64,000 nucleotides of DNA from Desulfuromonas acetexigens (GTDB lineage Bacteria; Desulfobacterota; Desulfuromonadia; Desulfuromonadales; Trichloromonadaceae), in assembly GCF_900111775.1 (NCBI RefSeq), contig NZ_FOJJ01000038.1, forward strand, positions 62,001 through 126,000, in the 5' to 3' direction. Of the stretch, positions 8,301-16,064 are shown one piece after another. Position 1 is the first letter of the stretch; every line of letters starts with the position of its first letter. Made by a program: the position numbers and the translations under genes. The notes below the pieces were generated by a model, which did no database searches, was not told the origin of the DNA, and saw nothing but the letters and a program-made list of their open reading frames with translations.

Positions 8301-8828
8301 GGCAACGCGCATACCGCGCCCGCCGCCGCCGGCGGCGGCCTTGACGATCACCGGGTAACCGCAGGATTTGGCGAAGATCAGGGCTTCTTCTTCACTGGTC
8401 ACCGGCTTCTCGGTACCGGGAACCACCGGCACCCCGGCGGACACGGCCACCTTGCGGGCCGCCACCTTGTCGCCGAGTTGCCGCTGAATCTCGGCGGTGG
8501 GGCCGATGAAAGAAATGCCGGCCCGCTCGCAGGCCTCGGCGAATTCAGGATTTTCCGAAAGAAAGCCGTAGCCGGGATGGATGGCGTCCACTTCCTTCTT
8601 GCGGGCCAGGTCGATAATCTCATCGATGCCCAAATAGGCATCGATAGGACCCTTGCCCCGACCGATCAGGTAGGCTTCATCGGCCTTGTAACGGTGCAGA
8701 GTGAGCTTGTCCTCTTCTGAATAAATGGCCACCGTCTTGATACCCAGCTCGGTACAAGCGCGAAAAATGCGAATCGCGATTTCGCCCCGGTTGGCGGCCA
8801 TGACCTTCTTGAACTTGCGTACTTCCAT
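5382..8828 (-). CDS. pyc: Pyruvate carboxylase
   Basis: This is a full-length, 1148-residue single-chain pyruvate carboxylase, which makes oxaloacetate from pyruvate, bicarbonate and ATP to refill the TCA cycle and feed gluconeogenesis. Domains in order: biotin carboxylase (about 5-460, with the KAAAGGGGRGMR glycine loop and ERDCSIQRRHQK), carboxyltransferase (about 530-810, starting LLITDTTMRDAHQS), a PYC/OADA region, and the biotinyl domain with its acceptor Lys at about 1114 in EAMKMET. AGGAGG precedes the ATG at 8828; a TTG one codon upstream is less likely. Its last 199 bp are shared with two detached copies downstream, so its present C-terminus (LLVILC) was probably supplied by the inserted unit, while copy 1 keeps an alternative end (LLVLLG). 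Confidence 0.97.
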   Translation of the reverse strand: MEVRKFKKVMAANRGEIAIRIFRACTELGIKTVAIYSEEDKLTLHRYKADEAYLIGRGKGPIDAYLGIDEIIDLARKKEVDAIHPGYGFLSENPEFAEACERAGISFIGPTAEIQRQLGDKVAARKVAVSAGVPVVPGTEKPVTSEEEALIFAKSCGYPVIVKAAAGGGGRGMRVAYNQKELLEGLKSAASEAKAAFGNASVFLEKYLEKPKHIEVQIMGDKHGNIVHYFERDCSIQRRHQKVIELAPSPSLSPEKREEVCAMAMKIAGSVGYINAGTVEFLMDKEQNFYFIETNPRIQVEHTVTEAVTGRNLVQTQILVAEGHKLSDPEIGVGSQADIELRGHAIQCRVTTEDPANNFAPDFGTLKVYRSPAGFGVRLDAGNAYSGSRIAPHYDSLLVKITTWGLNFHTAARSMHRALQEFRIRGVKTNIGFLENVITHKIFLDGLCDTSYLDENPELFKIREKKDRANKLLKFMGHTVVNGYPGIKQPLRSTDLREADIPDIPYNAVRPRGSRDILLEKGPEGLAQWALKERKLLITDTTMRDAHQSLMATRFRTYDLERIAEATSYLGGGLFSLEMWGGATFDVSMRFLKEDPWERLDRLRTKIPNILFQMLLRGSNAVGYTNYPDNVVEEFVAKAAESGIDVFRVFDSLNWTKGMKVAMDAVRKNNAICEAAMCYTGDILDPKRDKYPLKYYVDLAKELESMGAHILAIKDMAGLLKPFAAEKLIRALKNEVGIPIHLHTHDTSSNGGAMLMMAAQAGVDIVDVALSSVSGLTAQPNMNALLSALEGTIWDPRLDQQGIQQLANYWETVRTYYAPFESELRSGTAQVYHHEIPGGQYSNYKPQVEGLGLGHRWEECKEMYRKVNDMFGDVIKVTPSSKIVGDMAMFMIQNNLEPEDVFARGMDYTFPQGVIDFFKGMIGQPVGGFPPELQRIILKDEKPLTCRPGELLEPVDFAAKKAEVEKKLGHPISEREVLSAVLYPGVFETFDRERQEYSDLSKVPTPVFFYGLEVGDETTFEIESGKTLIIKLNAVGNLHPDGTRHIYFELNGEPRQVMVKDLAVESDVAEHRKADPDDAKQVGAPMPGKIFKLLVNVGDEVKAGETLLSTEAMKMETNVKAKEDGVVKEVLFKEGDQVQQGDLLVILC
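5394..5592 (-). repeat. Third copy of the pyc 3' segment (inside intact pyc)
   Basis: This 199 bp stretch encodes the biotinyl domain of functional pyc and is repeated at 532-730 and 3594-3792. Similarity ends abruptly after GACCTGCTTG at 5592. Confidence 0.9.
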
Positions 8829-9155
8829 CAAACCTCCTCGACTGTCGGCGCCAGTGCGCGGAAAAAACGTTTATCGAAAATAAAACAATTACAGCAAGGC
8901 TTAAAGTTTAGTTATATTTAAAATTTTGCGTGATTTTAAATATTTAGACAGATTTCGATGAGACGAAACATCTAATCAATTCAAGGGAGTCTTGTCAATA
9001 TGAAATATTGTTTTAATTTATCTCGAATAGGCTTCGGAATCTCTTCCGGCTGCGGGAACCCCACCTCGATCCTCCGAAAGACCTTGCCGGTGCGGGGGAG
9101 AACATGCTAAAAATTCTCCGTCAAGTAAATGACGCCCCCTTGCCGGAGACTTGCC
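8829..9155. other. AT-rich divergent intergenic region
   Basis: This region lies between divergent pyc and the NtrC-type regulator gene, and is much richer in A+T than the surrounding genes between 8870 and 9030. It must hold the promoters of both genes. No well-spaced consensus promoter stood out. One weak small frame is listed separately. Confidence 0.5.
9000..9110 (+). CDS. Possible 36-aa small protein
   Basis: An ATG with an upstream AAGGGAG motif opens a 36-codon frame (MKYCFNLSRIGFGISSGCGN...) that ends before the regulator gene. It has three Cys residues and no recognised family. Codon use is mixed and the frame could be chance, or a leader for the regulator. Confidence 0.2.
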   Translation: MKYCFNLSRIGFGISSGCGNPTSILRKTLPVRGRTC

Positions 9156-10547
9156 ATGAAAGAGCAGCGCCCCCGCATTCTCGTCATCGATGACGAGGAA
9201 CCGAACCGCGAAGCCCTCTCCCTGCTGCTGAAAAGCGCGAACTATCAGGTCGCGGCGGCCGGCACCGGGGAAGACGCCCTCGTTCTGCTGCGTCAAGCCC
9301 CCTTCGAGGTCGTCGTCACTGATCTCTTTCTCCCCGACCTCAGCGGCATCGACATCCTCAAGTGGGTCAAAAGCAATGCACCCCAGACCAGCGTCATCGT
9401 CATCACCGGCCAGGCCTCGGCAGAGACCGCCGTCCAGGCCATGAAGGAGGGGGCGCTCGACTACATCACCAAACCCTTCAATTTCGAGGAATTGAAGATC
9501 CAGATCGCCAAAGCCCTGGAGAAGAGCGCCCTGGTCGCGGAAAATATCTACCTGCGCCAGCAACTGCGGGGCAAGTACAAATTCGACAACATCATCGGCA
9601 ACAGCGCCGCCATGCAGCAGATTTTCGCCCGCATGGAGCGCATCGTCCAGACCGATTCGACCATCCTCATCCTCGGTGAATCGGGGACCGGCAAGGAACT
9701 GGTGGCCAAGGCCATCCACTACAACGGCCCGCGCAAGGACAAGCCCTTTGTCGCCATCAACTGCGGGGCGATTCCCGCCGAACTGCTCGAAAGCGAACTC
9801 TTCGGCCATGCCCGCGGCGCCTTCACTGGCGCCGTCGCCGACAAGCCCGGCAAGTTCGAACAGGCCCACAACGGCACCCTCTTTCTTGATGAAATCGGCA
9901 CCATGCCCCCCCACTTGCAGATGAAGCTGCTGCGCGTGCTTCAGGATCAGGTCGTCGAGCGGGTCGGATCCGACAAAAGGCTCAAACTCAACATCCGTTT
10001 GATTTCCGCCACCAACGCCGATCTGGAAGAAGAGGTCAAAAACGGCCAGTTCCGGGAAGATCTTTACTACCGCCTCAACGTCATCCCCATCCACCTCCCC
10101 CCGATGCGGGAGCGGCGGGAAGACATTCCCCTTTTGGCCCACCACTTTCTGCGCAAATACTGCCGGGAAATGAACCGGACGCTGATGACCATCGCCGATA
10201 TAGCCATGCTTCGCCTGCAGGATTACGACTGGCCGGGGAACGTGCGCGAACTGGAGAATATCATCGAACGCACCGTTGCCCTGACCGCTGGTGATCATAT
10301 CGAAGTCCGCGACCTGCCGGCGAACATCGCCCGCCTCGACACGCCGGCGAATCCCTTCGATCCCGGCTGCCCGCGCATTCCGGCGGAAGGACTCGACCTC
10401 GGGGTAACTTTGGAAAGCATCGAAAGGACGTTGATCCGGCAGGCGCTGGAGATGGGCAAGGGCGTCAAGGCCCGGGCGGCGGCCCTGCTCGGCCTCAACC
10501 GCACCACCCTGGTAGAAAAGATCAAGCGCCTCAAACTCGAAAGCTGA
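9156..10547 (+). CDS. Sigma-54-dependent NtrC-family response regulator
   Basis: The product is 463 residues. A receiver domain (about 1-120; DDEE acidic pair, phospho-acceptor Asp in VVTDLFLPD, Lys in YITKPF) is followed by an AAA+ domain (about 140-380; Walker A GESGTGKE, sigma-54-contacting GAFTGA, arginine-rich [11 protein letters not shown]) and a Fis-type helix-turn-helix (about 425-460). It activates sigma-54 promoters after phosphorylation. The ATG at 9156 is chosen over 9129 because GGAGAC precedes it at good spacing. No partner kinase is adjacent, so it is an orphan. The gene stands alone and has its own terminator. Confidence 0.93.
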   Translation: MKEQRPRILVIDDEEPNREALSLLLKSANYQVAAAGTGEDALVLLRQAPFEVVVTDLFLPDLSGIDILKWVKSNAPQTSVIVITGQASAETAVQAMKEGALDYITKPFNFEELKIQIAKALEKSALVAENIYLRQQLRGKYKFDNIIGNSAAMQQIFARMERIVQTDSTILILGESGTGKELVAKAIHYNGPRKDKPFVAINCGAIPAELLESELFGHARGAFTGAVADKPGKFEQAHNGTLFLDEIGTMPPHLQMKLLRVLQDQVVERVGSDKRLKLNIRLISATNADLEEEVKNGQFREDLYYRLNVIPIHLPPMRERREDIPLLAHHFLRKYCREMNRTLMTIADIAMLRLQDYDWPGNVRELENIIERTVALTAGDHIEVRDLPANIARLDTPANPFDPGCPRIPAEGLDLGVTLESIERTLIRQALEMGKGVKARAAALLGLNRTTLVEKIKRLKLES

Positions 10548-10576
10548 TCGGCGGACAGCCGTCGATCCGATCGACA

Positions 10577-10604
10577 AAAAAGGCGCCCCGCAAGGCGCCT
10601 TTTC
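10577..10604 (+). terminator. Intrinsic terminator
   Basis: AAAAGGCGCC pairs with GGCGCCTTTT around a 6 nt loop, 30 nt after the regulator stop. The A and T runs allow function in both directions. Confidence 0.85.
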
Positions 10605-10664
10605 AAACAATCATCGCAAACAGTTCGTCCCCGTTCCGGGCCATGCGGCCCATTCCACCACGCG

Positions 10665-10796
10665 TCAGGCAGGACGATAAGTCGTGCAACTGCCGCGCTG
10701 ATCGAGCCGAATCACCGGCTCCCCCGGAGCCGCGCTACGCCGGCACCGGCCACCTTGGTTGTGCTTGCATTTCGCACTGCAAACCACTCGTACCAT
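10665..10796 (-). CDS. 43-aa Cys-rich protein, DUF1540-like
   Basis: An ATG with a strong GGAGGAGG site (7 nt spacing) opens a 43-codon frame. The product has four Cys in the pattern C-x3-C-x-H-N-x4-C near the N-terminus and C-x2-Y near the end. This resembles DUF1540-type mini-proteins, which carry a C-x3-C-x-[YH]-N-x4-C...C spacing and probably bind a metal. It lies downstream of fetB on the same strand, about 110 nt after the fetB stop. Its function is unknown. Confidence 0.7.
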   Translation of the reverse strand: MVRVVCSAKCKHNQGGRCRRSAAPGEPVIRLDQRGSCTTYRPA

Positions 10797-10908
10797 GTCG
10801 TACCTCCTCCAGAGATTAGCTGTTGCTCATACGGCGAAATTTAAGCACAGCCTCCGGCAAAAGGAAAGCGGTTTTCTTAGAGATTGTTTACTTTGTGGAG
10901 TTTCCCTA

Positions 10909-11703
10909 TCAATTCGGGGGGTTGTCAAGGCGAAGCTGATGGGCCTTGGTAAAAAAACCGCGCCGACCGAAGATCAGGATCAGAAAGGAGGTCACCGCCA
11001 CGCTGGCGGTGATGACACACATGATGGCGATCTGGTAGCGCACCGCCAGCAGTGGTTCGGTGCCGGAGAGGATCTGGCCGGTCATCATGCCGGGGAGAAA
11101 GACGATGCCCATGGCGGCCATGGCATTGATGGAAGGGATCAGGGCCGCGCGAAAGGCGCCACGCACAGCCTCGGCCGACGCCTGTCGGGCGCTCGCCCCA
11201 AGGCAGAGGGAGGTTTCGATCTCCAGCCGCCGCTCTTTCATCTCCGCGGTCAGGCGTTCGGCAGCCAGGCTCGCGCCGGTCATGGAGTTGCCGATGATCA
11301 TGCCGGCGAGCGGGATGAGATAGCGGGGGTCGTACCAAGGGGTGAGGCCGATAACCAGGGTGCAGAAGAAAAAGGTAGCGCCGAAGCAGCCGAAAAAGAG
11401 AGAGACCCCCACTACCCGATGAAAGCGCGGCATGCGGTCCTTGACCCGCGCGCCGACGGCATGCACGGCGAAGCCGCCCATGACCAGCAGGATGAGGAGC
11501 ACCAGCGCCGGACTGGCGAGGGTGAAGACGGTTTTCAGCAGGTAGCCGACCAGAAACAGCTGCGCGATCATGCGCAGGGAGGACCAGAGCAGGTCCCGCT
11601 CCTGGCCGATGCCGTTCCAGCGGGCCAGGGCGGCGACAAAGAGGATCAGGCCGTAGACCAAGGCCAGATCGACCAGGGAAAGATCGACGACGCCGTCACT
11701 CAT
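10909..11703 (-). CDS. fetB: FetB-like ABC transporter permease (UPF0014)
   Basis: This 264-residue protein has about seven hydrophobic segments and belongs to the UPF0014/FetB (YbbM) family. The landmark GMIIGNSMTGASLAAERL segment, followed by ETSLCLGAS, is typical. In E. coli FetAB exports iron and helps against peroxide stress. Its start overlaps the end of the ATPase gene by 8 nt, so they are translationally coupled. It is the last gene of the UDG-fetA-fetB operon, apart from the small Cys-rich gene further down. Confidence 0.88.
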   Translation of the reverse strand: MSDGVVDLSLVDLALVYGLILFVAALARWNGIGQERDLLWSSLRMIAQLFLVGYLLKTVFTLASPALVLLILLVMGGFAVHAVGARVKDRMPRFHRVVGVSLFFGCFGATFFFCTLVIGLTPWYDPRYLIPLAGMIIGNSMTGASLAAERLTAEMKERRLEIETSLCLGASARQASAEAVRGAFRAALIPSINAMAAMGIVFLPGMMTGQILSGTEPLLAVRYQIAIMCVITASVAVTSFLILIFGRRGFFTKAHQLRLDNPPN

Positions 11704-12460
11704 GGGTATCCTCCGGCGAAGCGAGAAAACGCCGCAGGGCGTCGGCGCGGGGATTTTCGAAGAAATCGGCGGCCGTGCCCTCTTCGAGAATCCGGCCGTT
11801 TTCGAGAAAGGCCGCCCGATCGGCCACGCGTTGCGCCAGGCGCAGATCGTGGGTGAGCATAACCAGGGTCAGGCGCTCTTCCCGGCGGATGTCGCGCAGG
11901 GATTGTCCGAGTTGGTCAGCGGTGGGGCGATCGAGGGCGCTGGTCGGCTCGTCGAGGAGCAGCACCCCCGGCCCGGTCAGCAGGACGCGGGCCAAGGCCA
12001 GGCGCTGCTGTTGGCCGATGGAGAGGGAACGGGCCTGACGGGGGAGCAGATCCCCAGGCAGTCGGCAGAGGTCGAGCACCCGCCGTACATCTTCGGAATC
12101 GGCCGCAGGTTGCGGCAGGCCGCGAAAAACGAAGGGGCGTCGCAGATTGTCGAGGACCGTGCCGTCGTACATGAAAGATACTTGCGGCACGGCGGCAACG
12201 CGCCGCCGCAAGGCCAGGGGGTCGAGACTACCGATGTCGACTCCGGAAAGCAGAATGCGGCCGGCATCGGGATCTTCCAACCGGTTCAGTAGCCGCAGCA
12301 GGGTGCTCTTGCCGCCGCCGGAGGGGCCGACCACCACCATCAGGCAGCCCGCCGGCACCGTCAGATCGATGCCGCGCAGAATCTCCACCGGCCGCCCCTC
12401 GGGATCGCGCCGCGCCTTGCGCAGTCCCTCCAGCACCAAGCTCTCCCCCGAGCCGGTCAT
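11696..12460 (-). CDS. fetA: FetA-like ABC transporter ATP-binding protein
   Basis: This 254-residue ABC ATPase has Walker [10 protein letters not shown], the signature SLSIGQQQR, Walker [13 protein letters not shown] and a His switch (LTHD). The ATG at 12460 is chosen because longer in-frame starts would run into the preceding gene in another frame. The start overlaps the TGA of the uracil-DNA glycosylase gene as ATGA, and the end overlaps fetB. It energises the FetB permease, most likely for metal (iron) export. Confidence 0.88.
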   Translation of the reverse strand: MTGSGESLVLEGLRKARRDPEGRPVEILRGIDLTVPAGCLMVVVGPSGGGKSTLLRLLNRLEDPDAGRILLSGVDIGSLDPLALRRRVAAVPQVSFMYDGTVLDNLRRPFVFRGLPQPAADSEDVRRVLDLCRLPGDLLPRQARSLSIGQQQRLALARVLLTGPGVLLLDEPTSALDRPTADQLGQSLRDIRREERLTLVMLTHDLRLAQRVADRAAFLENGRILEEGTAADFFENPRADALRRFLASPEDTHE

Positions 12461-13188
12461 CCACTGCCTCGCAGGCGCTTGAGAACCTGCTTCAGATCTT
12501 CCCAGGCTTCCTGTTTGGCCGCCGGGTTGCGCAGCAGATAAGCGGGATGGTAGGTCGGCAGCAACGGAATGCCCTGATAGTCCCGCCACTGGCCGCGCAG
12601 ACGGCTGATCGGGGTATTGTCGCCGAGCAGGGACTGGCTGGAGACACGGCCCAAAGCCAGGATCATCTCCGGTGCGATCGCCGCCAGCTGGCGTTCGAGA
12701 AAAGGACGACAAGCGGCGACTTCCCCGGGTTCCGGATCACGGTTGCCGGGGGGACGACATTTGATGACATTACAGATGTAGACCTCGGAGCGCTCCAGGC
12801 CGATGGCGAAGAGCATCCGGTCGAGCAGGCGTCCGGCCTCGCCGACGAAAGGTTCCCCCCGCTCATCCTCTTCCCGCCCCGGCCCTTCGCCGACCAGCAC
12901 CAGCCGGGCGCGCGGAGCACCGACGCCGAAGACGATGTGGTGCCGCCTCTTGGCCAAAGGGCAACGCTGGCAGTCGCCGAGGTCGGCATGGATCTCGTCG
13001 AGGGTTTCGCTCCGGCAAGGAGCCATCCCTCCCCGGTCGAGCCCGCGCACGTTCGGCGGACAGATCGACGGATCGGCGACGAGGGGGGGCATCGGCAGTG
13101 CCCCGAGACCGAGCCGATCGAGATCCTGCAACACCCCCCGCGCCTGGGCGAGGGCTTCGCGCAATTCCTGACGGAGATTTTCCGGCAT
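12457..13188 (-). CDS. Family 4 uracil-DNA glycosylase
   Basis: The product is 243 residues. The core holds [52 protein letters not shown] and the C-terminal [11 protein letters not shown] motif. These are the hallmarks of type 4 UDGs with four Cys ligands for a 4Fe-4S cluster. It removes uracil from DNA to start base excision repair. The first about 70 residues are variable, as is common in this family. It is the first gene of an operon with fetAB; coupling with an iron exporter is notable for an Fe-S enzyme but may be accidental. Confidence 0.9.
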   Translation of the reverse strand: MPENLRQELREALAQARGVLQDLDRLGLGALPMPPLVADPSICPPNVRGLDRGGMAPCRSETLDEIHADLGDCQRCPLAKRRHHIVFGVGAPRARLVLVGEGPGREEDERGEPFVGEAGRLLDRMLFAIGLERSEVYICNVIKCRPPGNRDPEPGEVAACRPFLERQLAAIAPEMILALGRVSSQSLLGDNTPISRLRGQWRDYQGIPLLPTYHPAYLLRNPAAKQEAWEDLKQVLKRLRGSG

Positions 13189-13276
13189 GCTGATTCCAGT
13201 GGAAAGGGGTGACTCCGGCCGGTACTCCTTTACTTGACCGCCGGTAAGGATTATCCTGCTACCATATTTTTCCGAG

Positions 13277-14194
13277 ATGCCTATGTTATTGCGTTGCGCT
13301 TTCCTTTTTATCCTTCTGCTGCTGACACCCGGCGAGGCCCTGGCCTGGGGGATCGGCGTGCATCTGCAGCTTGGCTCCCATATCCTCGCCAATCTCCAGC
13401 AGCTGCCGCCGCTTTTGCAGACCCTGCTCGGCGCCTATCCTCAGGATTACCTCTACGGTTGCATCGCCGCCGACATCACCCTGGGCAAGAAATTCACCCA
13501 CTATCTGCAACACTGTCACAGCTGGCGCATGGGGCGGAAGATTCTCGACGCGGCCCAAAGCGCCCCGCAAAAAGCCTGCGCCTACGGCTACCTGAGCCAC
13601 CTCGCCGCGGACACCGTCGCCCACTCCTACCTGGTGCCGTTCAAGATGGCGCGCACCTTCAACACCGTCTTTCTCAAGCACGCCTACTGGGAGGTGCGCG
13701 CCGAGGCACAGGTGCCGCCGGAGATCTGGGCGGTGGCCCGGAGCATCGCCCGCAAGCGTTTTCCCGACAACGACCTGCTGCTACGCGGGGAGCTCTCGGA
13801 CACCATCTTTTCCTTTACCACCAACAAGCGGCTCTTCAATTCCCTGCTGCTGCTCAGCCGTCTGCGCCAATGGCAGAAGATGCTGCGCTCCATCGATCAC
13901 AACTCCAAGTGGACCTTCAGCCCGGCCGACCAGGAGGAATATCTCTCCCTGGCTCGGGAGGCGGGGATGAGCATCCTGACACGGATGGAAGAAAGCCCCT
14001 ACTGGAAGGCCGATCCCACCGGCGAGCGGGCGATCAACGCCGCCAAGATGATCCGCAAGAACCTCAATCTCCTCTGGCTCGACGGCAAGCTCCCGGACAA
14101 GGACGGCGAAGCGATCCTCGCCGACCTCAAACCCCGCTTCCGCGAAGGCATCACCCGCCCCGACGACCTGCTGAAACTGCTCTCGGCATATTGA
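13277..14194 (+). CDS. Exported zinc-dependent phospholipase C-like protein
   Basis: This 305-residue protein has a signal peptide (about 1-23, ending EALA) and mature Trp-Gly start, as in zinc phospholipase C enzymes where the N-terminal Trp binds zinc. Other ligand motifs of PF00882 are visible: H in GVHLQLG, D in PQDYLYGCIAADI, H in KFTHYLQHCHSW, and YGYLSHLAADTVAHSYL. It probably hydrolyses a phospholipid or related ester outside the membrane. The last 100 residues are helical and unassigned. It is a single gene on the plus strand, convergent with coaBC. Confidence 0.8.
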   Translation: MPMLLRCAFLFILLLLTPGEALAWGIGVHLQLGSHILANLQQLPPLLQTLLGAYPQDYLYGCIAADITLGKKFTHYLQHCHSWRMGRKILDAAQSAPQKACAYGYLSHLAADTVAHSYLVPFKMARTFNTVFLKHAYWEVRAEAQVPPEIWAVARSIARKRFPDNDLLLRGELSDTIFSFTTNKRLFNSLLLLSRLRQWQKMLRSIDHNSKWTFSPADQEEYLSLAREAGMSILTRMEESPYWKADPTGERAINAAKMIRKNLNLLWLDGKLPDKDGEAILADLKPRFREGITRPDDLLKLLSAY

Positions 14195-14196
14195 TC

Positions 14197-14216
14197 GGGC
14201 GAGGCGTGCCTCGCCC
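14197..14216. repeat. Short palindrome GGGCGAGGC/GCCTCGCCC
   Basis: A perfect 9 bp inverted repeat with a 2 nt gap lies between convergent genes and is followed by CTAC. A similar palindrome ending in CCCCTA is found at 43871-43888. It may serve as a weak terminator or belong to a REP-like family. Confidence 0.5.
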
Positions 14217-15419
14217 CTACAGCGAAGGTTTCAGCAATCGGGCAATGCGGTCGAGGAGCTGGTCGGCGACCTCGTCCTTGCCGAGCAAGGGGAGCTCCTC
14301 GCCGGAGCCGTCCCGGTAGAGCAGGCGCACGGCGTTGGTGTCGACGTCGAAACCGGCATCGCTGCGGCTGACGTCGTTGGCGACGATCAGGTCGAGATTC
14401 TTCTCCGTTAATTTTTTACGGGCGTTTTCCAGAAGATCGGCGGTCTCGGCGGCGAAGCCGACCAGCAGCCGATTCCCCTTGCGGCTTCCGAGCTCGGCGA
14501 GGATGTCCGGATTTTTCTCCAGCGGCAGAATCAGCGATCCCTCCAATCCCTTCTTGATCTTCTGCTCGGCGCGCATGGCCGGACGATAATCGGCGACCGC
14601 CGCCGCCTTGATCACCACCGTCGCCTCCTCCAGTCGCTGCAACACGGCCTCGCGCATCTGCCGAGCACTCGTCACCGGCACCAGCTCGATCCCGACCGGC
14701 GCCGCCAGGGCCGTCGGGCCGCTGACCAGGATCACCCGCGCCCCGCGCCGACGGGCGGCTCGGGCGATGGCGTAGCCCATCTTCCCCGAGGAGTAGTTGC
14801 TCAGGTAACGCACCGGATCAAGCTCCTCGCGGGTCGGTCCGGCGGTGACCAGCACCGTCTCTCCGGCCAGATCCTGGGGGCTGAGCAGGGCCAGGGTCTC
14901 CTCGAAAATCCGTGCCGGCTCCGGCATCTTCCCCTTCCCTTCCCAGCCGCAGGCGAGAAAGCCCGTGGCCGGCTCGAGGAAGCGGTAGCCGAACCCCTCC
15001 AGCTTCTTCTGATTCATCTGATAGACCGGATTCTCGTACATATTGACGTTCATCGCCGGAACGAAAAGGACCGGCGCCTTGGTCGCCATCAGGGCCGTGC
15101 TGAGCAGGTCGTCGGCCAGGCCGTTCGCGACCTTGCCGATGAGATTGGCCGTGGCCGGCGCCACCACCACCAGATCGGCGCGGTCGGCCAGGGAGATGTG
15201 GCCGATTTCCCGTTCCTGATAGAGATTGAAGAGCTCGGTGTGCACCGGGTTGCCGGAAAGGGTCTGAAAGGTGAGCGGCGTCACGAATTCGCGGGCGCTC
15301 GCGGTCATCACCACGAAGACCTCGGCCCCGGCCTTGACGAAGAGCCGCAGCAGTTCCACCGCCTTGTAGGCGGCGATGCCGCCGGTGACGCCGAGAAGGA
15401 TGGTTTTACCCTTGAGCAT
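14217..15419 (-). CDS. coaBC: Bifunctional CoaBC (coenzyme A biosynthesis)
   Basis: The product is 400 residues. The N-terminal flavoprotein (about 1-180; GVTGGIAAYKAVEL, PAMNVNMYENP, Cys in ATGFLACG) decarboxylates phosphopantothenoylcysteine. The C-terminal half (about 185-400; TAGPTREELDPVRYLSNYSS) is the phosphopantothenate-cysteine ligase. Together they make 4'-phosphopantetheine for coenzyme A. The ATG at 15419 has GGGAG 10 nt upstream. It is the last gene of a five-gene minus-strand operon. Confidence 0.95.
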   Translation of the reverse strand: MLKGKTILLGVTGGIAAYKAVELLRLFVKAGAEVFVVMTASAREFVTPLTFQTLSGNPVHTELFNLYQEREIGHISLADRADLVVVAPATANLIGKVANGLADDLLSTALMATKAPVLFVPAMNVNMYENPVYQMNQKKLEGFGYRFLEPATGFLACGWEGKGKMPEPARIFEETLALLSPQDLAGETVLVTAGPTREELDPVRYLSNYSSGKMGYAIARAARRRGARVILVSGPTALAAPVGIELVPVTSARQMREAVLQRLEEATVVIKAAAVADYRPAMRAEQKIKKGLEGSLILPLEKNPDILAELGSRKGNRLLVGFAAETADLLENARKKLTEKNLDLIVANDVSRSDAGFDVDTNAVRLLYRDGSGEELPLLGKDEVADQLLDRIARLLKPSL

Positions 15420-15433
15420 GGCGGTTTCTCCCT

Positions 15434-16063
15434 TTAGATGAATGCGCCGACAAAGGGGTTGTTGCGTTTTTCCCGGCCGATGCTGGTGTCGGGACCGTGG
15501 CCGGGATGCACCACCGTCGCCTCGGGCAGCACCAGCAACTGTTCGCGGATGGCGGCCAGCAGCTGTTCGTGATTCCCCCCGGCAAGGTCGGTGCGGCCGA
15601 TGGAACCGGCAAAGAGGGTATCGCCGGCGAAGAGATGGCCGTCGACCAGCAGGCAGATGCCGCCAGGGCTGTGCCCGGGAGTATGGATGATTTGGATACG
15701 CAGCTCGCCGACACTCAACTCCTCCCCGCCGACCAGGGTGCGAGTCGGCGCCGGAGACGGGACGACGCTCAGGCCGAAAAGCTCGGCATGACGCTCGGAC
15801 TGGGCGAGCAGCGGCACATCCTTTTCGTGGATCAGCAGCTCGGCACCGGTTTTTTCGACCAGAAACGCATTGGCGCCGATATGGTCGAAATGGCCGTGGG
15901 TGTTCACCACCAGCCTGGCCTGCAACCCGGCACGATCGAGCGCCGCGAGAATCCGCCCGCCCTCGTCGCCGGGATCGACCACCAGCGCCTCGCGGGTCGT
16001 CTCGCAACCGACGATGTAACAATTGACTTGCAGCGGCCCGACCGGCAACGCTTCGATGATCAT
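15434..16063 (-). CDS. Metallo-beta-lactamase-fold hydrolase (glyoxalase II-like)
   Basis: This 209-residue protein shows the THGHFDHIGAN (HxHxDH) metal site, His in HTPGHSPGG and Asp in FAGDTLFAGS. It resembles small GloB-type thioester hydrolases, for example hydroxyacylglutathione hydrolase-like enzymes. Its substrate is not clear. It sits 1 nt after the YhaM-like gene and 14 nt before coaBC. Confidence 0.88.
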   Translation of the reverse strand: MIIEALPVGPLQVNCYIVGCETTREALVVDPGDEGGRILAALDRAGLQARLVVNTHGHFDHIGANAFLVEKTGAELLIHEKDVPLLAQSERHAELFGLSVVPSPAPTRTLVGGEELSVGELRIQIIHTPGHSPGGICLLVDGHLFAGDTLFAGSIGRTDLAGGNHEQLLAAIREQLLVLPEATVVHPGHGPDTSIGREKRNNPFVGAFI

Positions 16064-16064
16064 C

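Noticed and set aside
5616-8720. A 1034-codon plus-strand open frame opposite pyc
   Set aside because: It is the antisense shadow of a GC-rich, highly conserved gene. No domain, ribosome site or sensible composition is present.
9018-10610. A 530-codon minus-strand frame opposite the NtrC-type regulator
   Set aside because: It mirrors the regulator gene and has no recognised motif.
13234-14319. A 361-codon frame overlapping the phospholipase-like gene
   Set aside because: The other frame has a signal peptide and zinc-ligand motifs; this one is Arg/Pro-rich, as chance GC-rich frames are.
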